DNA of 64,000 nt from the NCBI RefSeq assembly GCF_000341105.1, contig NZ_ANBB01000022.1, forward strand, positions 62,001-126,000. Direction: 5' to 3'. The DNA comes from Nocardiopsis potens DSM 45234 (lineage in GTDB: Bacteria; Actinomycetota; Actinomycetes; Streptosporangiales; Streptosporangiaceae). Positions 23,912 through 32,784 of this stretch are shown piece after piece. The notes under the pieces were generated by a model. That model was not told where the DNA came from, did no database searches, and saw nothing but the letters and a program-made list of their open reading frames with translations. The translations under genes were made by a program, and so were the position numbers. Each line of letters starts with the position of its first letter. The stretch's first letter is position 1.

Positions 23912-24883
23912 TCATTCGGCGGAATCCTGCGCGTACGGGGCGCGCCGGCGGAGCCGGCGGGAGAGCAGGGGCAGCGGGAGCACGCCGACCACGCCGAGGG
24001 CGAGCGGGGACGCGTCCGGCACCGGCGCGGCGGCCGCGGCCTTCTCCCCTTCCTCCCCCTCCTCGTTCAGCGGCTCGAAGGTCTCCGGGATGGGCAGCGT
24101 GGTCATCCGGTCGAACGGCCACACCAGCACGAACGCCCGGCCGATCACGTTCTCCTCGGCGATGGTCCCCTCGCCCGGATCGTTCTGGTGCAGCCGGGAG
24201 TCGTAGGAGATCTGCCGGTGGTCGCCCATCAGCCACAGCCGGCCCTCGGGCACCTTGACCGGGCCGAACTCGGTGTGCGTCTCCTGGCTGCCCGGGTAGA
24301 GGTAGTCCTCTTCGTCCAGCGGCTCGCCGTTGACCATGACCCGGCCCTCGGCGTCGCAGCACTCCACGGTGTCGCCGCCGACGCCGATCACCCGCTTGAT
24401 GTAGTCCTTGCCGGTGGGCTGCACCCCGAGCTGCTGGCCGACCCAGGTGAACGCCCGGTTCACCGGGTTGCCGGAGGGCTCCGGCTGGACGCCCTCCTCG
24501 TCCCAGGTGCCCGCGCCGTTGAACACCACCACGTCGCCGCGCTCGATCTCGCGGACCTGGTAGACGAGCTTGTTGACCAGGACCCGGTCGCCGATCTGGA
24601 GAGTGTCCTCCATCGACTTGGACGGGATGAAGAACGGCTGGACCACCCAGGTCTTGATGACGAACGCCAAGACCAGCGCGATCACGATCAACAGGGGAAG
24701 CTCTCTCCAGAAGGAGCCCGACTTCCCGCCCGTGTCCTGTTTCTTGGCGTTCATCTCGTTCTGCGCGCTCCCCACCGGATCGTCCGGCCCATCGGCCCCT
24801 TCCGCCCCGGATACGGGTCTGGCTCCCCCGTGCTCGTGCTCGGGGGAGCCAGTCTGCTTCGGGTCGGACGCTTCGTTGCTCAT
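23912..24883 (-). CDS. lepB: signal peptidase I
   Basis: A 323-residue type I signal peptidase. After a hydrophilic, Glu/Gly-rich cytoplasmic N-terminus (about 1-52) there is one membrane anchor (LLIVIALVLAFVIKTWVV). The catalytic Ser is in PSKSMEDTLQIGD, the Lys is in KRVIGVGGDTV, and box E GDHRQISYDSR is present. A second hydrophobic segment and RRLRRR close the protein, a C-terminal anchor seen in several streptomycete enzymes. It removes signal peptides of exported proteins outside the membrane. It follows rplS by 74 bp. A 12-bp hairpin falls inside its first codons. Confidence 0.95.
   Translation of the reverse strand: MSNEASDPKQTGSPEHEHGGARPVSGAEGADGPDDPVGSAQNEMNAKKQDTGGKSGSFWRELPLLIVIALVLAFVIKTWVVQPFFIPSKSMEDTLQIGDRVLVNKLVYQVREIERGDVVVFNGAGTWDEEGVQPEPSGNPVNRAFTWVGQQLGVQPTGKDYIKRVIGVGGDTVECCDAEGRVMVNGEPLDEEDYLYPGSQETHTEFGPVKVPEGRLWLMGDHRQISYDSRLHQNDPGEGTIAEENVIGRAFVLVWPFDRMTTLPIPETFEPLNEEGEEGEKAAAAAPVPDASPLALGVVGVLPLPLLSRRLRRRAPYAQDSAE
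24819..24852 (-). other. hairpin inside the lepB start region
   Basis: CTGGCTCCCCCG (24819-24830) and CGGGGGAGCCAG (24841-24852) are perfect complements around a ten-base loop, starting about 31 bases after the lepB start codon. It encodes part of the poorly conserved N-terminal tail. It could act as an attenuator of rplS-lepB read-through or hold back early translation. Confidence 0.5.
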
Positions 24884-24957
24884 CGGGAACGAAGCTTATC
24901 CGAGCGGCGCCGCGGGCGCCGTGCAATGCGCCGGGCCCGAACCGGCGCGGCCGGAGG

Positions 24958-25317
24958 CTACTTGGCGACCGGCTCGCGGCGCTCGCGGATGCGGGCGGCC
25001 TTCCCGCGCAGGTCGCGCAGGTAGTACAGCTTGGCGCGGCGGACGCGGCCGCGGGAGGCGACCTCGATCTTCTCGATCACCGGGGTGTGCACGGGGAAGG
25101 TGCGCTCGACACCGACGCCGTAGCTGATCTTGCGGACCGTGAAGGTCTCCCGGGCGCCCGGGCCCTGCCGCCGGATCACGACGCCCTTGAAGACCTGGAC
25201 ACGGGTCCGGTTGCCCTCGGTGACCCGCACGTGCACGTTGAGCGTGTCGCCCGGGCGGAAGTCGGGAACGTCGGAGCGCAGCTGGGTCTTCTCAAGCTCC
25301 TGGATAGCGGTGTGCAT
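24958..25317 (-). CDS. rplS: 50S ribosomal protein L19
   Basis: A 119-residue L19, full length. [60 protein letters not shown] and [19 protein letters not shown] are all canonical. It sits between trmD and lepB as expected. The 164-bp spacer upstream contains several TAnnnT-like words on the minus strand but no promoter I would commit to. Confidence 0.97.
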   Translation of the reverse strand: MHTAIQELEKTQLRSDVPDFRPGDTLNVHVRVTEGNRTRVQVFKGVVIRRQGPGARETFTVRKISYGVGVERTFPVHTPVIEKIEVASRGRVRRAKLYYLRDLRGKAARIRERREPVAK

Positions 25318-25481
25318 CTCAGCGATTCCTCATCGGTTGCGCGCCGCGGCGACGGACATTGCGGTTCGCGCGGGCGGATTCTGCTGCCGGGGTCGAAGTG
25401 TGTGCCTCTGGCGGAATTCTCCGCGGCCGTGGGCGACAGCCGACAGCGTACGGACAAACGTCTACGGCAGGGGCAACTCGT

Positions 25482-26288
25482 CTAGTCTGCCATAGATTCG
25501 GGCCCGGCCTGTAACCGGACGCCTTCGAGGACTTCCTGGTCGTGGCGGTCGAGGCGGTCGGCCGGAATGCGGTCCAGCAGCTCCGGGCGGTTCCGCGCGG
25601 TCTTGCGCAGCGCCTGGTCCCGGCGCCACCGGTCGACCGCCCCGTGGTTGCCGGAGAGCAGCACCGGGGGCACCTCCCGGCCACGCCACACCGACGGCTT
25701 GGTGTAGACCGGCCCCTCCAGCAGGTTCTCCATCTCACCGGGGGCGAAGGAGTCCTGGGTGACCGACTCGGTGTTGCCGAGCACACCGGGGAGCAGCCGG
25801 GAGACCGTCTCGACCATGACCAGCGTGGCCGACTCCCCGCCGGCCAGCACGTAGTCGCCGATGCTCAGCTCCACCACCGGCATCCGCCCGGCGGCCTCCT
25901 CCGCGACCCGGGAGTCGATCCCCTCGTAGCGGCCGCAGGCGAACAGCAGCCACGGCTCCGCGGCCAGGTCGCCCGCCTTCGCCTGGGTGAACGGCACCCC
26001 GCTGGGGGTGGGCAGCACCAGGGTGGGCACCGCGTCCGGGCGGCCGAGCGCCGCGGCGCCGGCCGCGATGACGGCGTCCAGCGCCTCCCCCCACGGCTCG
26101 GGCTTCATCACCATGCCCGGCCCGCCGCCGTAGGGCGTGTCGTCGACGGTGCTGTGCCGGTCGTAGGTCCAGGAGCGCAGGTCGTGCAGGTGCACGTCGA
26201 GGATCCCGGCGGCCCGGGCCTTGCCGATGAGCGAGAGCTCCAGCGGCGCGAAGTAGTCCGGGAAGATGGTGACGATGTCGATGCGCAT
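25482..26288 (-). CDS. trmD: tRNA (guanine(37)-N(1))-methyltransferase TrmD
   Basis: A 268-residue SPOUT methyltransferase that methylates G37 next to the anticodon and prevents frameshifting. It opens MRIDIVTIFPDYFAPLELSL, has TVDDTPYGGGPGMVMKPEP, and the knotted SAM site CGRYEGIDSRV ... LSIGDYVLAGGESATLVMV. The C-terminal helical domain with YTKPSVWRGREVPPVLLSG is complete. It begins six bases after rimM ends, so they form one transcription unit. Confidence 0.97.
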   Translation of the reverse strand: MRIDIVTIFPDYFAPLELSLIGKARAAGILDVHLHDLRSWTYDRHSTVDDTPYGGGPGMVMKPEPWGEALDAVIAAGAAALGRPDAVPTLVLPTPSGVPFTQAKAGDLAAEPWLLFACGRYEGIDSRVAEEAAGRMPVVELSIGDYVLAGGESATLVMVETVSRLLPGVLGNTESVTQDSFAPGEMENLLEGPVYTKPSVWRGREVPPVLLSGNHGAVDRWRRDQALRKTARNRPELLDRIPADRLDRHDQEVLEGVRLQAGPESMAD

Positions 26289-26294
26289 GGGCGG

Positions 26295-26822
26295 TCAGTC
26301 GGTTCTCTCGGGGGCGCCCAGTTCGAGCAGCCCGGGGGGCGGGTCGATGGTGATCCGCCCGGCCTCGGTGTCGACCTCGGGCACGATCTCCCGGACGAAC
26401 GGCACCAGCGCCTCGGCGCCGGAGCCGCGGTCGATCACCAGCGTGTCCTGGGCGTGGTGCAGCACGTCGGCGACGGTGCCGACCTCGGCCCCGTCGGCGG
26501 TGACCGCGCGCAGCCCGATCAGCTCGTGGTCGTGGAACTCGTCCGGGTCGTCCAGCGGGGCGATCTCGGCGGAGTCCACCAGCAGCACGGTGCCGCGCAG
26601 CGCCTCGGCCGCGTCCCGGTCGCCGACCGATTCGAAGCGGACCAGCAGCCGGCCCGAGTGCCTCCGGACCGCGGCCACCGTCAGCGGCCCGGTCCGCTCG
26701 GGGTCGGTGAGCAGCCGGGCGCCGACCGCGAAGCGCAGGACGGGATCGTCGGTGCGCACGTCCACCGCGACGTCGCCGCGGATTCCGTGGGCCCGGCCGA
26801 TCCGGCCGACAACGAGGCGCAT
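26295..26822 (-). CDS. rimM: 16S rRNA maturation factor RimM
   Basis: A 175-residue RimM with an N-terminal beta-barrel (MRLVVGRIGRAHGIRGDVAV, DPVLRFAVGARL) and a C-terminal PRC-barrel (HDHELIGLRAVTADGAEVG, LVPFVREIVPEVD). It helps 30S subunit head assembly near S19. The ATG is selected because GGGAGAGGG is directly upstream and MRLVVGRIGRAHG is the family N-terminus. The open upstream frame has no similarity to known RimM sequences. Confidence 0.95.
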   Translation of the reverse strand: MRLVVGRIGRAHGIRGDVAVDVRTDDPVLRFAVGARLLTDPERTGPLTVAAVRRHSGRLLVRFESVGDRDAAEALRGTVLLVDSAEIAPLDDPDEFHDHELIGLRAVTADGAEVGTVADVLHHAQDTLVIDRGSGAEALVPFVREIVPEVDTEAGRITIDPPPGLLELGAPERTD

Positions 26823-26944
26823 CCCTCTCCCAAGTCGTCTCTCGATGGTTCCGCGCGGGCGGCGGTGTGCCGCCTTCCCCTCGGCGAGGGGTGCCGGGCG
26901 CGGTCCGGCGGGTCCGGGGCCGCTCGGCCCTCTTTCGGACATGA

Positions 26945-26982
26945 CGCCGGGGCGCCGACCCGTCAGGATCGGCGCCCCGGCG
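26945..26982 (-). terminator. hairpin between khpA and rimM
   Basis: CGCCGGGGCGCCGA (26945-26958) and TCGGCGCCCCGGCG (26969-26982) form a perfect 14-bp stem just after the khpA stop, inside a co-directional cluster. It probably terminates part of the rpsP-khpA transcripts. Confidence 0.65.
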
Positions 26983-26988
26983 CGCGGT

Positions 26989-27231
26989 TCAGCGCACTTC
27001 GTGAAGGTCCAGCAGGTCGACGCGGACGTACTTGCCGCCGGCCAGTGAGCCGATGACGGTCCGCAGCGCCTTGGCGGTGCGGCCGTTGCGGCCGATCACC
27101 TTCCCGAGGTCGTCGGGGTGGACCCGGACTTCGAGCACCTTGCCCTTGCGGAGCCTGCGGGCTCTCACCTGGACATCGTCGGCGTTGGCCACGATGCCCT
27201 TGACCAGGTGCTCAAGCGCCTCTTCCAGCAC
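26989..27231 (-). CDS. khpA: KH-domain RNA-binding protein KhpA
   Basis: An 80-residue single KH domain. EALEHLVKGIVANADDVQV, the GxxG-type loop VIGRNGRTAKALRTVI and the terminal strand YVRVDLLDL are intact. Such proteins bind RNA, often as a dimer with KhpB. In Gram-positive bacteria they affect cell-size and mRNA turnover. The GTG start follows the rpsP stop by one base, so it is coupled to S16 translation, the typical rpsP-khpA-rimM-trmD order. Confidence 0.94.
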   Translation of the reverse strand: MLEEALEHLVKGIVANADDVQVRARRLRKGKVLEVRVHPDDLGKVIGRNGRTAKALRTVIGSLAGGKYVRVDLLDLHEVR

Positions 27232-27232
27232 G

Positions 27233-27688
27233 TCAGGCCTCGCCCTCGGGCTTCTCCTCGGCCTCGGCGGGCTTCTCGGCCGCCTTGTCGGCCTTCTTCT
27301 CGGACTTCTTGGCCTTGCCCTTGCCCTCGTTGTCGGGCAGCACGAGCTCCTTGAGCACGGCCTGGAAGGCGGCCTCCTCGGCCTCCTTGTCCCGGGGCTC
27401 GGCGACCTGGAGCGGCTTCTGCGGCTTGGGCAGGCCCTTGAACTCCTGCCAGTCGCCGGTGCGCTTCAGGATGGTCTTCACCGCGTCGGTGGGCTGGGCC
27501 CCCTGCGACAGCCAGTACTGCGCCCGGTCGGACTTGACCTCGATGAAGGAGGGGTGCTCCTTCGGGTGGTACTTGCCGATCTCCTCGATGGCCTTGCCAT
27601 CGCGCTTGGTGCGGGCGTCGGCGACGACGATGCGGTACTGCGGCGTACGGATCTTCCCCATACGCTTGAGCTTGATCTTGACGGCCAC
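27233..27688 (-). CDS. rpsP: 30S ribosomal protein S16
   Basis: A 151-residue S16. The conserved part [20 protein letters not shown] to about residue 85 includes [19 protein letters not shown] and [17 protein letters not shown]. It is followed by a long Lys/Glu/Ala-rich tail typical of actinobacteria. The GTG is chosen because AGGAG lies about ten bases upstream and MAVKIKLKR-like starts are universal. The open frame above it has no homology. An extended -10 lies about 130 bases upstream. Confidence 0.96.
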   Translation of the reverse strand: MAVKIKLKRMGKIRTPQYRIVVADARTKRDGKAIEEIGKYHPKEHPSFIEVKSDRAQYWLSQGAQPTDAVKTILKRTGDWQEFKGLPKPQKPLQVAEPRDKEAEEAAFQAVLKELVLPDNEGKGKAKKSEKKADKAAEKPAEAEEKPEGEA

Positions 27689-27819
27689 GGAGTGGTTTCT
27701 CCTGCTATGACGATGTGAGTGCCGGAAGGCGCTCCGCGTGGGGTTGCGGGGGCCGCCCGGGCCGGACGTGGGCGCCGGGCAAGTAGAGGGCCGGCCCGGT
27801 GCCGTGAGTCGCACCGTCG

Positions 27820-27828
27820 ATTATGCCA
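27820..27828 (-). promoter_or_regulatory. extended -10 promoter for rpsP
   Basis: TGGCATAAT on the minus strand matches an extended -10 (TGnTATAAT). No matching -35 is seen. The predicted leader to the rpsP start is about 125 bases. The 302-bp spacer 27689-27990 otherwise contains only this element and the ffh terminator. Confidence 0.5.
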
Positions 27829-27957
27829 GAGCCGCGGCGGCACCGGGTGCGTCCGGGCCGCTCCGGGCGGGTCGATCCGCGCCCGCCGCCCCCCGGAGGC
27901 CGACCGCGGCGGCCGGACCGGTGCCGCGGTGCGCCCGAACTCACACCGGACGGCACC

Positions 27958-27984
27958 GCCCCGGGCCGGAGTCCGGCCCGGGGC
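27958..27984 (-). terminator. terminator after ffh
   Basis: GCCCCGGGCCGGA (27958-27970) pairs perfectly with TCCGGCCCGGGGC (27972-27984) around a single base, six bases beyond the ffh stop. Confidence 0.75.
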
Positions 27985-27990
27985 GGAGGG

Positions 27991-29577
27991 TCACTTCTCG
28001 GGGAGCTTGAACGCGGAGAGGTCGGGCATCTTGCCTCCGCCCAGGGCCGGCGGGAGCTGCCCGCCGCCCAGGCCCGGGGGCAGGTCCGGCATCTGCTGCC
28101 GGTCGCCGCCCTCTTCGCGGCGGCGCTGCCGCTCGGCGGCCTTCTCCGCCTCCTGCTGCTTGGCCTTGAGCGGGTTGCCGCTGCGCTGCTTGCCCTTCTT
28201 GGCCTTCTTCGCCTGGGCCTTGGCCTTCTTCCGGTTGCCCCCCATGCCCGGCATCCCCGGCATGCCGGGCATCCCGCCGTTCTTCATCTGGCGCATCATC
28301 TTCTGCGCCTCGAAGAACCGGGTGACCAGGCCGCTCACGTCCCCGACCTGGGTGCCGGAGCCGTTGGCGATGCGCAGCCGCCGGGAGCCGTTGATCAGCT
28401 TGGGGTTCTGCCGCTCCGCCGGAGTCATCGAGCGGATGATCGCGGTGATCCGGTCCAGGTCGCGGTCGTCGACGTTGTTGATCTGGTCCCGCATCTGCCC
28501 CATGCCGGGCATCATGCCGAGCAGGTTGCCGATCGGGCCCAGCTTGCGGACCATGCTGATCTGCTCGAGGAAGTCGTCGAGGGTGAAGTCCTCGTCGGAG
28601 GCCAGCTTGCCGGCCATCTTGTCGACTTCTTCTTGCTCGAACGTGCGCTGCGCCTGCTCGATCAGGGTCAGCACGTCACCCATGTCCAGGATGCGCGAGG
28701 CCATCCGGTCCGGGTGGAAGAGGTCGAAGTCCTCCAGCTTCTCACCGGTGGAGGCGAACATGATCGGCCGCCCGGTGATGTGCCGGATTGACAGCGCCGC
28801 GCCGCCGCGGGCGTCGCCGTCCAGCTTGGTGAGGGCGACCGCGTCGTAGCCGACGCCGTCCAGGAAGGCCTGGGCGGTGTTGACCGCGTCCTGGCCGATC
28901 ATCGCGTCGACGACGAAGAGGATCTCGTCCGGCTGCACCGCGTCGCGGATGTCCGCGGCCTGCTGCATCATCTCGGCGTCCACGCCGAGGCGGCCCGCGG
29001 TGTCGACGATGACGACGTTGTGGTTGGACCGCTTCGCGTGCTCGACGGCCTCCCGGGCGACCTCGACCGGGTCGCCCACCCCGTTGCCCGGCTGCGGCGC
29101 GAACACCGGGACCTTGGCCCGCTCGCCCACCACCTGCAGCTGGGTGACGGCGTTGGGGCGCTGCAGGTCGGCGGCGACCAGCAGCGGCGTGTTGCGCTGG
29201 GCGGCCAGCCAGCGGGCCAGCTTGCCGGCCAGCGTCGTCTTGCCCGCGCCCTGCAGGCCGGCGAGCATGATGACGGTCGGCGGGTTCTTGGCGAACCGGA
29301 TCTCGCGGGTCTCGCCGCCGAGGACCTCGACGAGCTCCTCGTTGACGATCTTGATGACCTGCTGCGCCGGGTTGAGGGCCTTGGAGACCTCCTCGCCGCG
29401 CGCACGCTCCTTGATCCGCCCGATGAACTCGCGGACCACGGGCAGCGCGACATCCGCCTCCAGCAGCGCGAGGCGGATCTCCCGCGCGGTGGCGTTGATG
29501 TCCTCCTCGGACAGCCGGCCCTTGCCGCGCAGCGAGGTGAAGACCGATGTCAGCCGGTCGGAGAGCGTCTCGAACAC
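27991..29577 (-). CDS. ffh: signal recognition particle protein Ffh
   Basis: A 528-residue SRP54 GTPase. The N domain starts MFETLSDRLTSVFTSLRGKG. G1 is GLQGAGKTTLAGKLA, followed by DTAGRLGVD, TKLDGDARGG, and the methionine-rich M domain with MMPGMGQMRDQINN and NGSRRLRIANGSG. A Lys/Gln-rich tail follows GMPGMPGMPGMGG repeats. It captures signal sequences at the ribosome and hands them to FtsY, whose gene is 3.4 kb upstream. TAACCT at 29620-29615 (minus) is a possible -10. Confidence 0.97.
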   Translation of the reverse strand: MFETLSDRLTSVFTSLRGKGRLSEEDINATAREIRLALLEADVALPVVREFIGRIKERARGEEVSKALNPAQQVIKIVNEELVEVLGGETREIRFAKNPPTVIMLAGLQGAGKTTLAGKLARWLAAQRNTPLLVAADLQRPNAVTQLQVVGERAKVPVFAPQPGNGVGDPVEVAREAVEHAKRSNHNVVIVDTAGRLGVDAEMMQQAADIRDAVQPDEILFVVDAMIGQDAVNTAQAFLDGVGYDAVALTKLDGDARGGAALSIRHITGRPIMFASTGEKLEDFDLFHPDRMASRILDMGDVLTLIEQAQRTFEQEEVDKMAGKLASDEDFTLDDFLEQISMVRKLGPIGNLLGMMPGMGQMRDQINNVDDRDLDRITAIIRSMTPAERQNPKLINGSRRLRIANGSGTQVGDVSGLVTRFFEAQKMMRQMKNGGMPGMPGMPGMGGNRKKAKAQAKKAKKGKQRSGNPLKAKQQEAEKAAERQRRREEGGDRQQMPDLPPGLGGGQLPPALGGGKMPDLSAFKLPEK

Positions 29578-29680
29578 GAGTGTGGCCAGTCCTTCGTCTC
29601 GGGATTGGCTTCCTAGGTTACCTGCCGGGGCGCCCGTCGCGCGCCCCCCGGTCGCGGCCCCTTTCGGACCGCGTGCGAGC

Positions 29681-29708
29681 GCCCCGGGCCGGTCGGCCGG
29701 CCCGGGGC
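29681..29708 (-). terminator. terminator after the lipoprotein gene
   Basis: GCCCCGGGCCGG (29681-29692) and CCGGCCCGGGGC (29697-29708) form a 12-bp perfect stem with loop TCGG. The stem sequence is almost the same as the one after ffh. Confidence 0.75.
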
Positions 29709-29722
29709 GCAGAGGGGCGGGG

Positions 29723-30949
29723 TCAGTTCCCGCCGCCCCCGGCGGGCTCCTCGGAGGCGCCCTCCTCCTCGGGGGAGGCCTCGCCGCCGGAGGCCCCGGC
29801 CTTCTTGGCCTCCTTCAGGCTCTTGGCGATCTCCTCGCCGGCCGACTTGCTCAGCCCGCGGGTGGAGAGCAGGCCGCTGGCGTTGATCTCGTACTCCTGC
29901 GGCTGCTCGGTGGGCTCCAGCGCGTAGTCGGCGCTGCACGAGATGCCCACGCTGCCGCCCGCCTCCAGCACCTCGGAGGCGTTGCACTTCTTCTCGCCGA
30001 GCTCGTCGTTCTTGAACGTCGCGTCGAGCCGGACGATGACCTTGCCCTCGCCCTTGCCCTCGGAGACGTCCTTGGCGGTGCCGGAGATGGTGCACTGGCC
30101 GCCGGTCTGGCAGTCGAGCTGGAGCTGGCCGTCCCACTGCAGCGCGATCCGGGCGTCCCGGGAGGAGGTGAGCTCCTCCTCGGTGGCGGTGATCGCGTCG
30201 TCGTAGACCTTGTCCACGTCGGCCTGCTCCGGCTGGGTCAGGTCGAGCTGGACCCGGGAGCCCTCCTCCCCCTCCGGGGCGAGGTTCTCGATCTCCATCC
30301 GGAGCAGCCGGTAGGGCTCCTCCTCGCTGATCCACACCCGGTTCTTCTCGCCGCCCTCCAGGTCGACGCGGTAGCCCGGGGTGCCGTCCAGGTCCTCCAG
30401 CTGGGCCTTGGCCGATGCGGTCCCCAGCCCCTCCAGGATGTCGGCGAGCGCGTCCGGCGCCAGCACCTCGCCGGGGTCGACCCCCAGCATCGACGGCGCG
30501 ACCCGGACCCAGGACCCGGCGTACTCGCCGGAGTCGGGGTTGGCGATGCTCTGGTCGAGCCAGAACTCGTCGGCGGCGTTCACGAAGAGGCGGCCGTCGA
30601 CCTCCAGCACCTCGGCCTCGTTCTCCCCTTCCTTGTAGGTGCCCTGCGTGGTGCCGGCACTGGTGACGGTGAGGGCGGTGTCGTTCACGCCCTCCTTGCC
30701 CTCACCTGCGGCGACCTTGCCCTGGACCGCGACGGCCGGGGCGGAGCGCAGCTGCTCCAGGGCCCCTTCGAACACCGGCGCGGCGTCGACCGGGGCGGCC
30801 TCGGTCGCGCTGGGCTCCTCCCCGCCGCCCGGGGTCAGATCGCTCAGGTCGAGGGAGCAGCCGGACGCGCCGAGCGCGACCGCAGCCGCCATCGCGGCAT
30901 AGGTGAGCGGTCCGTTCGACCGTCGTCTGCTGGACTTAACCGGCGCCAT
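29723..30949 (-). CDS. lipoprotein, LprG/LppX-like
   Basis: A 408-residue exported lipoprotein. The signal peptide runs from KSSRRRS through a hydrophobic stretch to the lipobox LGASGC (Cys about 31). The body has two similar halves resembling the LprG/LppX lipid-carrier fold: GALEQLRSAPAVAVQGKVA, VDGRLFVNAADEFWLD, YRVDLEGGEKNRVWISEEEPYRLLRM. A second half contains LQLDCQTGGQCTISGTAKDV with a probable disulphide pair. The C-terminus is acidic. It lies where streptomycetes have glnK/glnD, between amt and ffh. No function is established. The lipid-carrier suggestion comes from fold resemblance only. Confidence 0.75.
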   Translation of the reverse strand: MAPVKSSRRRSNGPLTYAAMAAAVALGASGCSLDLSDLTPGGGEEPSATEAAPVDAAPVFEGALEQLRSAPAVAVQGKVAAGEGKEGVNDTALTVTSAGTTQGTYKEGENEAEVLEVDGRLFVNAADEFWLDQSIANPDSGEYAGSWVRVAPSMLGVDPGEVLAPDALADILEGLGTASAKAQLEDLDGTPGYRVDLEGGEKNRVWISEEEPYRLLRMEIENLAPEGEEGSRVQLDLTQPEQADVDKVYDDAITATEEELTSSRDARIALQWDGQLQLDCQTGGQCTISGTAKDVSEGKGEGKVIVRLDATFKNDELGEKKCNASEVLEAGGSVGISCSADYALEPTEQPQEYEINASGLLSTRGLSKSAGEEIAKSLKEAKKAGASGGEASPEEEGASEEPAGGGGN

Positions 30950-31355
30950 CTTGCCTCCAGGCCCGTTGCGGGCGCTCCCGCGGCACGGCTCTCGTTCCGG
31001 GGTGCGCGGAGATGTCGGGCTCTCTTCAGTCGGTCACGGGACGCGCGGGAGCCTCCGAGGGCTCCGGGGCGCGGCTCGGAGGGCCGCTCCAGGCGATACC
31101 GGCCGCGGCCGAGCGGCCGCGGGCGCCTTCCGGCCCTTCCGTGCGTGCCAGGGTACCGAATCCCGCCCTCACTCCTGGCAAACGACGGCTTACGAATCCG
31201 CCGGAGTTCCGGCGCCGCCCCGGTTCCCGGCCGGTGACGCCCCCGGACACACCGCTGGGCCGGCGCGGGCTCTCGCCCGTCGTCGGCCCAGGGTCCGCCC
31301 CGCGGCGTCACCGGCCCGGCCCCGCCGCTCGGCGCTGAGCGGCGGGGGCCGGGGC
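30950..31355. other. 406-bp spacer between amt and the lipoprotein gene
   Basis: It contains the amt terminator (31321-31346) and the upstream region of the lipoprotein gene. TTGCCA followed after 20 bp by TACCCT reads on the minus strand around 31183-31152 but the spacing is poor. No gene was recognised. Open frames are GC artefacts. Confidence 0.4.
31321..31346 (-). terminator. terminator after amt
   Basis: CCCGCCGCTC (31321-31330) and GAGCGGCGGG (31337-31346) pair perfectly around GGCGCT, nine bases beyond the amt stop. Confidence 0.7.
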
Positions 31356-32660
31356 CTACCGCGAGGCCACCTCCTCGCCCGGAGGCGTCGGCGAGGAGAG
31401 CTCGTACTCGTCCAGTTCGTCGAAGGCGTAGGCGGTCTCGGCGTGCAGCTCGCCGTCGAGGCCGTTGGTCTCCACGTGGACCGGGATCCGGAAGCCCATC
31501 ACCAGGTCGATGGCCTTGCCGATGGCGTAGGTGAGGACGAAGGAGTAGAGCGCCACCCCGGCCACCGCGACCAGCTGCACCAGCAGCAGGTAGCCGTCGC
31601 CGCCGTAGAGCAGCCCGTCGATGTCGCCGGCGGCCTCGGAGGCGAGCAGCCCCAGCGCCAGGGAGCCGATGATCCCGCCGACCATGTGGATGCCGACCAC
31701 GTCCAGGGCGTCGTCGTACTTGAACCGGTACTTCCAGCTGATGGCGTAGGCGCAGACGCCGCCGGCGAGCAGGCCCAGGGCGATCGCGCCGACCGGGGTC
31801 ACGTCGGCCGCGGCCGGGGTGATGGCGACCAGGCCGGCGATGGCGCCGGAGGCGAAGCCGAGCGCGGTCACCTTGCCGTAGCGCAGCCGCTCCACCAGCA
31901 TCCAGGCGCCGGTCGCGGCGGCGGTGGCGACCTGGGTGTTGACCAGCGCCAGGGCGGCCGAGGCGTCCGCCGCGTAGGCGGAGCCGCCGTTGAAGCCGAA
32001 CCAGCCGAACCAGAGCAGGGCCGCGCCGAGCAGCACGAAGGGCAGGTTGTGCGGGCGCATCGACTCCGAGCCGAAGCCCTTGCGGCGGCCCAGCACGAAG
32101 GTGAGGGCGAGCGCGGCCGCGCCGGCGTTGATGTGCACCGCGGTGCCGCCGGCGAAGTCGATCACCTCGGCGCCGCCGATGTTCAGCATCTGCACCAGGC
32201 CGCCGCCCCAGACCCAGTGCGCCACCGGGAAGTAGACCAGCAGGGACCAGACCGGGACGAACAGCAGCCAGGCGCCGAACTTGGCCCGGTCGGCGATGGC
32301 GCCGCTGATCAGGGCGACGGTGATGACCGCGAACATCATCTGGAAGCCGGCGTCGACCAGGAGCGGGTAGCCGCCCTCCTCGTCGATCTCGCCGATCATG
32401 CTGCTCAGCCCGGCGTCGTCGAGCCCGCCGATGAACGGGCTCAGCGGGCCGGAGCCGCCGCCGTAGGTCAGCGTGTGCCCGACCAGCACCCACAGCACGC
32501 TGACCACCGCGATGCTGGCGAAGCTCATCAGCATCATGTTCAGCACGCTCTTGGCGCGGGACATGCCTCCGTAGAAGAACGCCAGCCCCGGCGTCATCAG
32601 CATCACCAGAGCGGCACTGATCAGCAGCCACGCGGTGGTGCCCGTGTCGAGCCCTTCCAT
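31356..32660 (-). CDS. amt: ammonium transporter Amt
   Basis: A 434-residue Amt/Rh channel with 11 membrane segments. Family marks: MLMTPGLAFFYGGMSRAKSV, the FDFAGGTAVHINAGAAAL-like block (here IDFAGGTAVHINAGAA) containing a pore histidine, DALDVVGIHMVGGIIGSLALG with the second, and a cytoplasmic acidic tail. It admits ammonium across the inner membrane. The ATG follows AAGGAGG. A GlnR-type box 125 bp upstream indicates induction under nitrogen limitation. The usual partners glnK (PII) and glnD are absent downstream. An upstream open frame adds about 500 residues with no homology and is rejected. Confidence 0.95.
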   Translation of the reverse strand: MEGLDTGTTAWLLISAALVMLMTPGLAFFYGGMSRAKSVLNMMLMSFASIAVVSVLWVLVGHTLTYGGGSGPLSPFIGGLDDAGLSSMIGEIDEEGGYPLLVDAGFQMMFAVITVALISGAIADRAKFGAWLLFVPVWSLLVYFPVAHWVWGGGLVQMLNIGGAEVIDFAGGTAVHINAGAAALALTFVLGRRKGFGSESMRPHNLPFVLLGAALLWFGWFGFNGGSAYAADASAALALVNTQVATAAATGAWMLVERLRYGKVTALGFASGAIAGLVAITPAAADVTPVGAIALGLLAGGVCAYAISWKYRFKYDDALDVVGIHMVGGIIGSLALGLLASEAAGDIDGLLYGGDGYLLLVQLVAVAGVALYSFVLTYAIGKAIDLVMGFRIPVHVETNGLDGELHAETAYAFDELDEYELSSPTPPGEEVASR

Positions 32661-32784
32661 GGGTCGCCTCCTTGAACGGCCTGCAGGGAAAACGGGTGGG
32701 GGATGCGGGGATCCGCCGGCGGACGGCGCGAGCACGTCGTCGGGCACCGCGTGAACGCCTCGGTGATCACTGTCCGCCCGCCGT

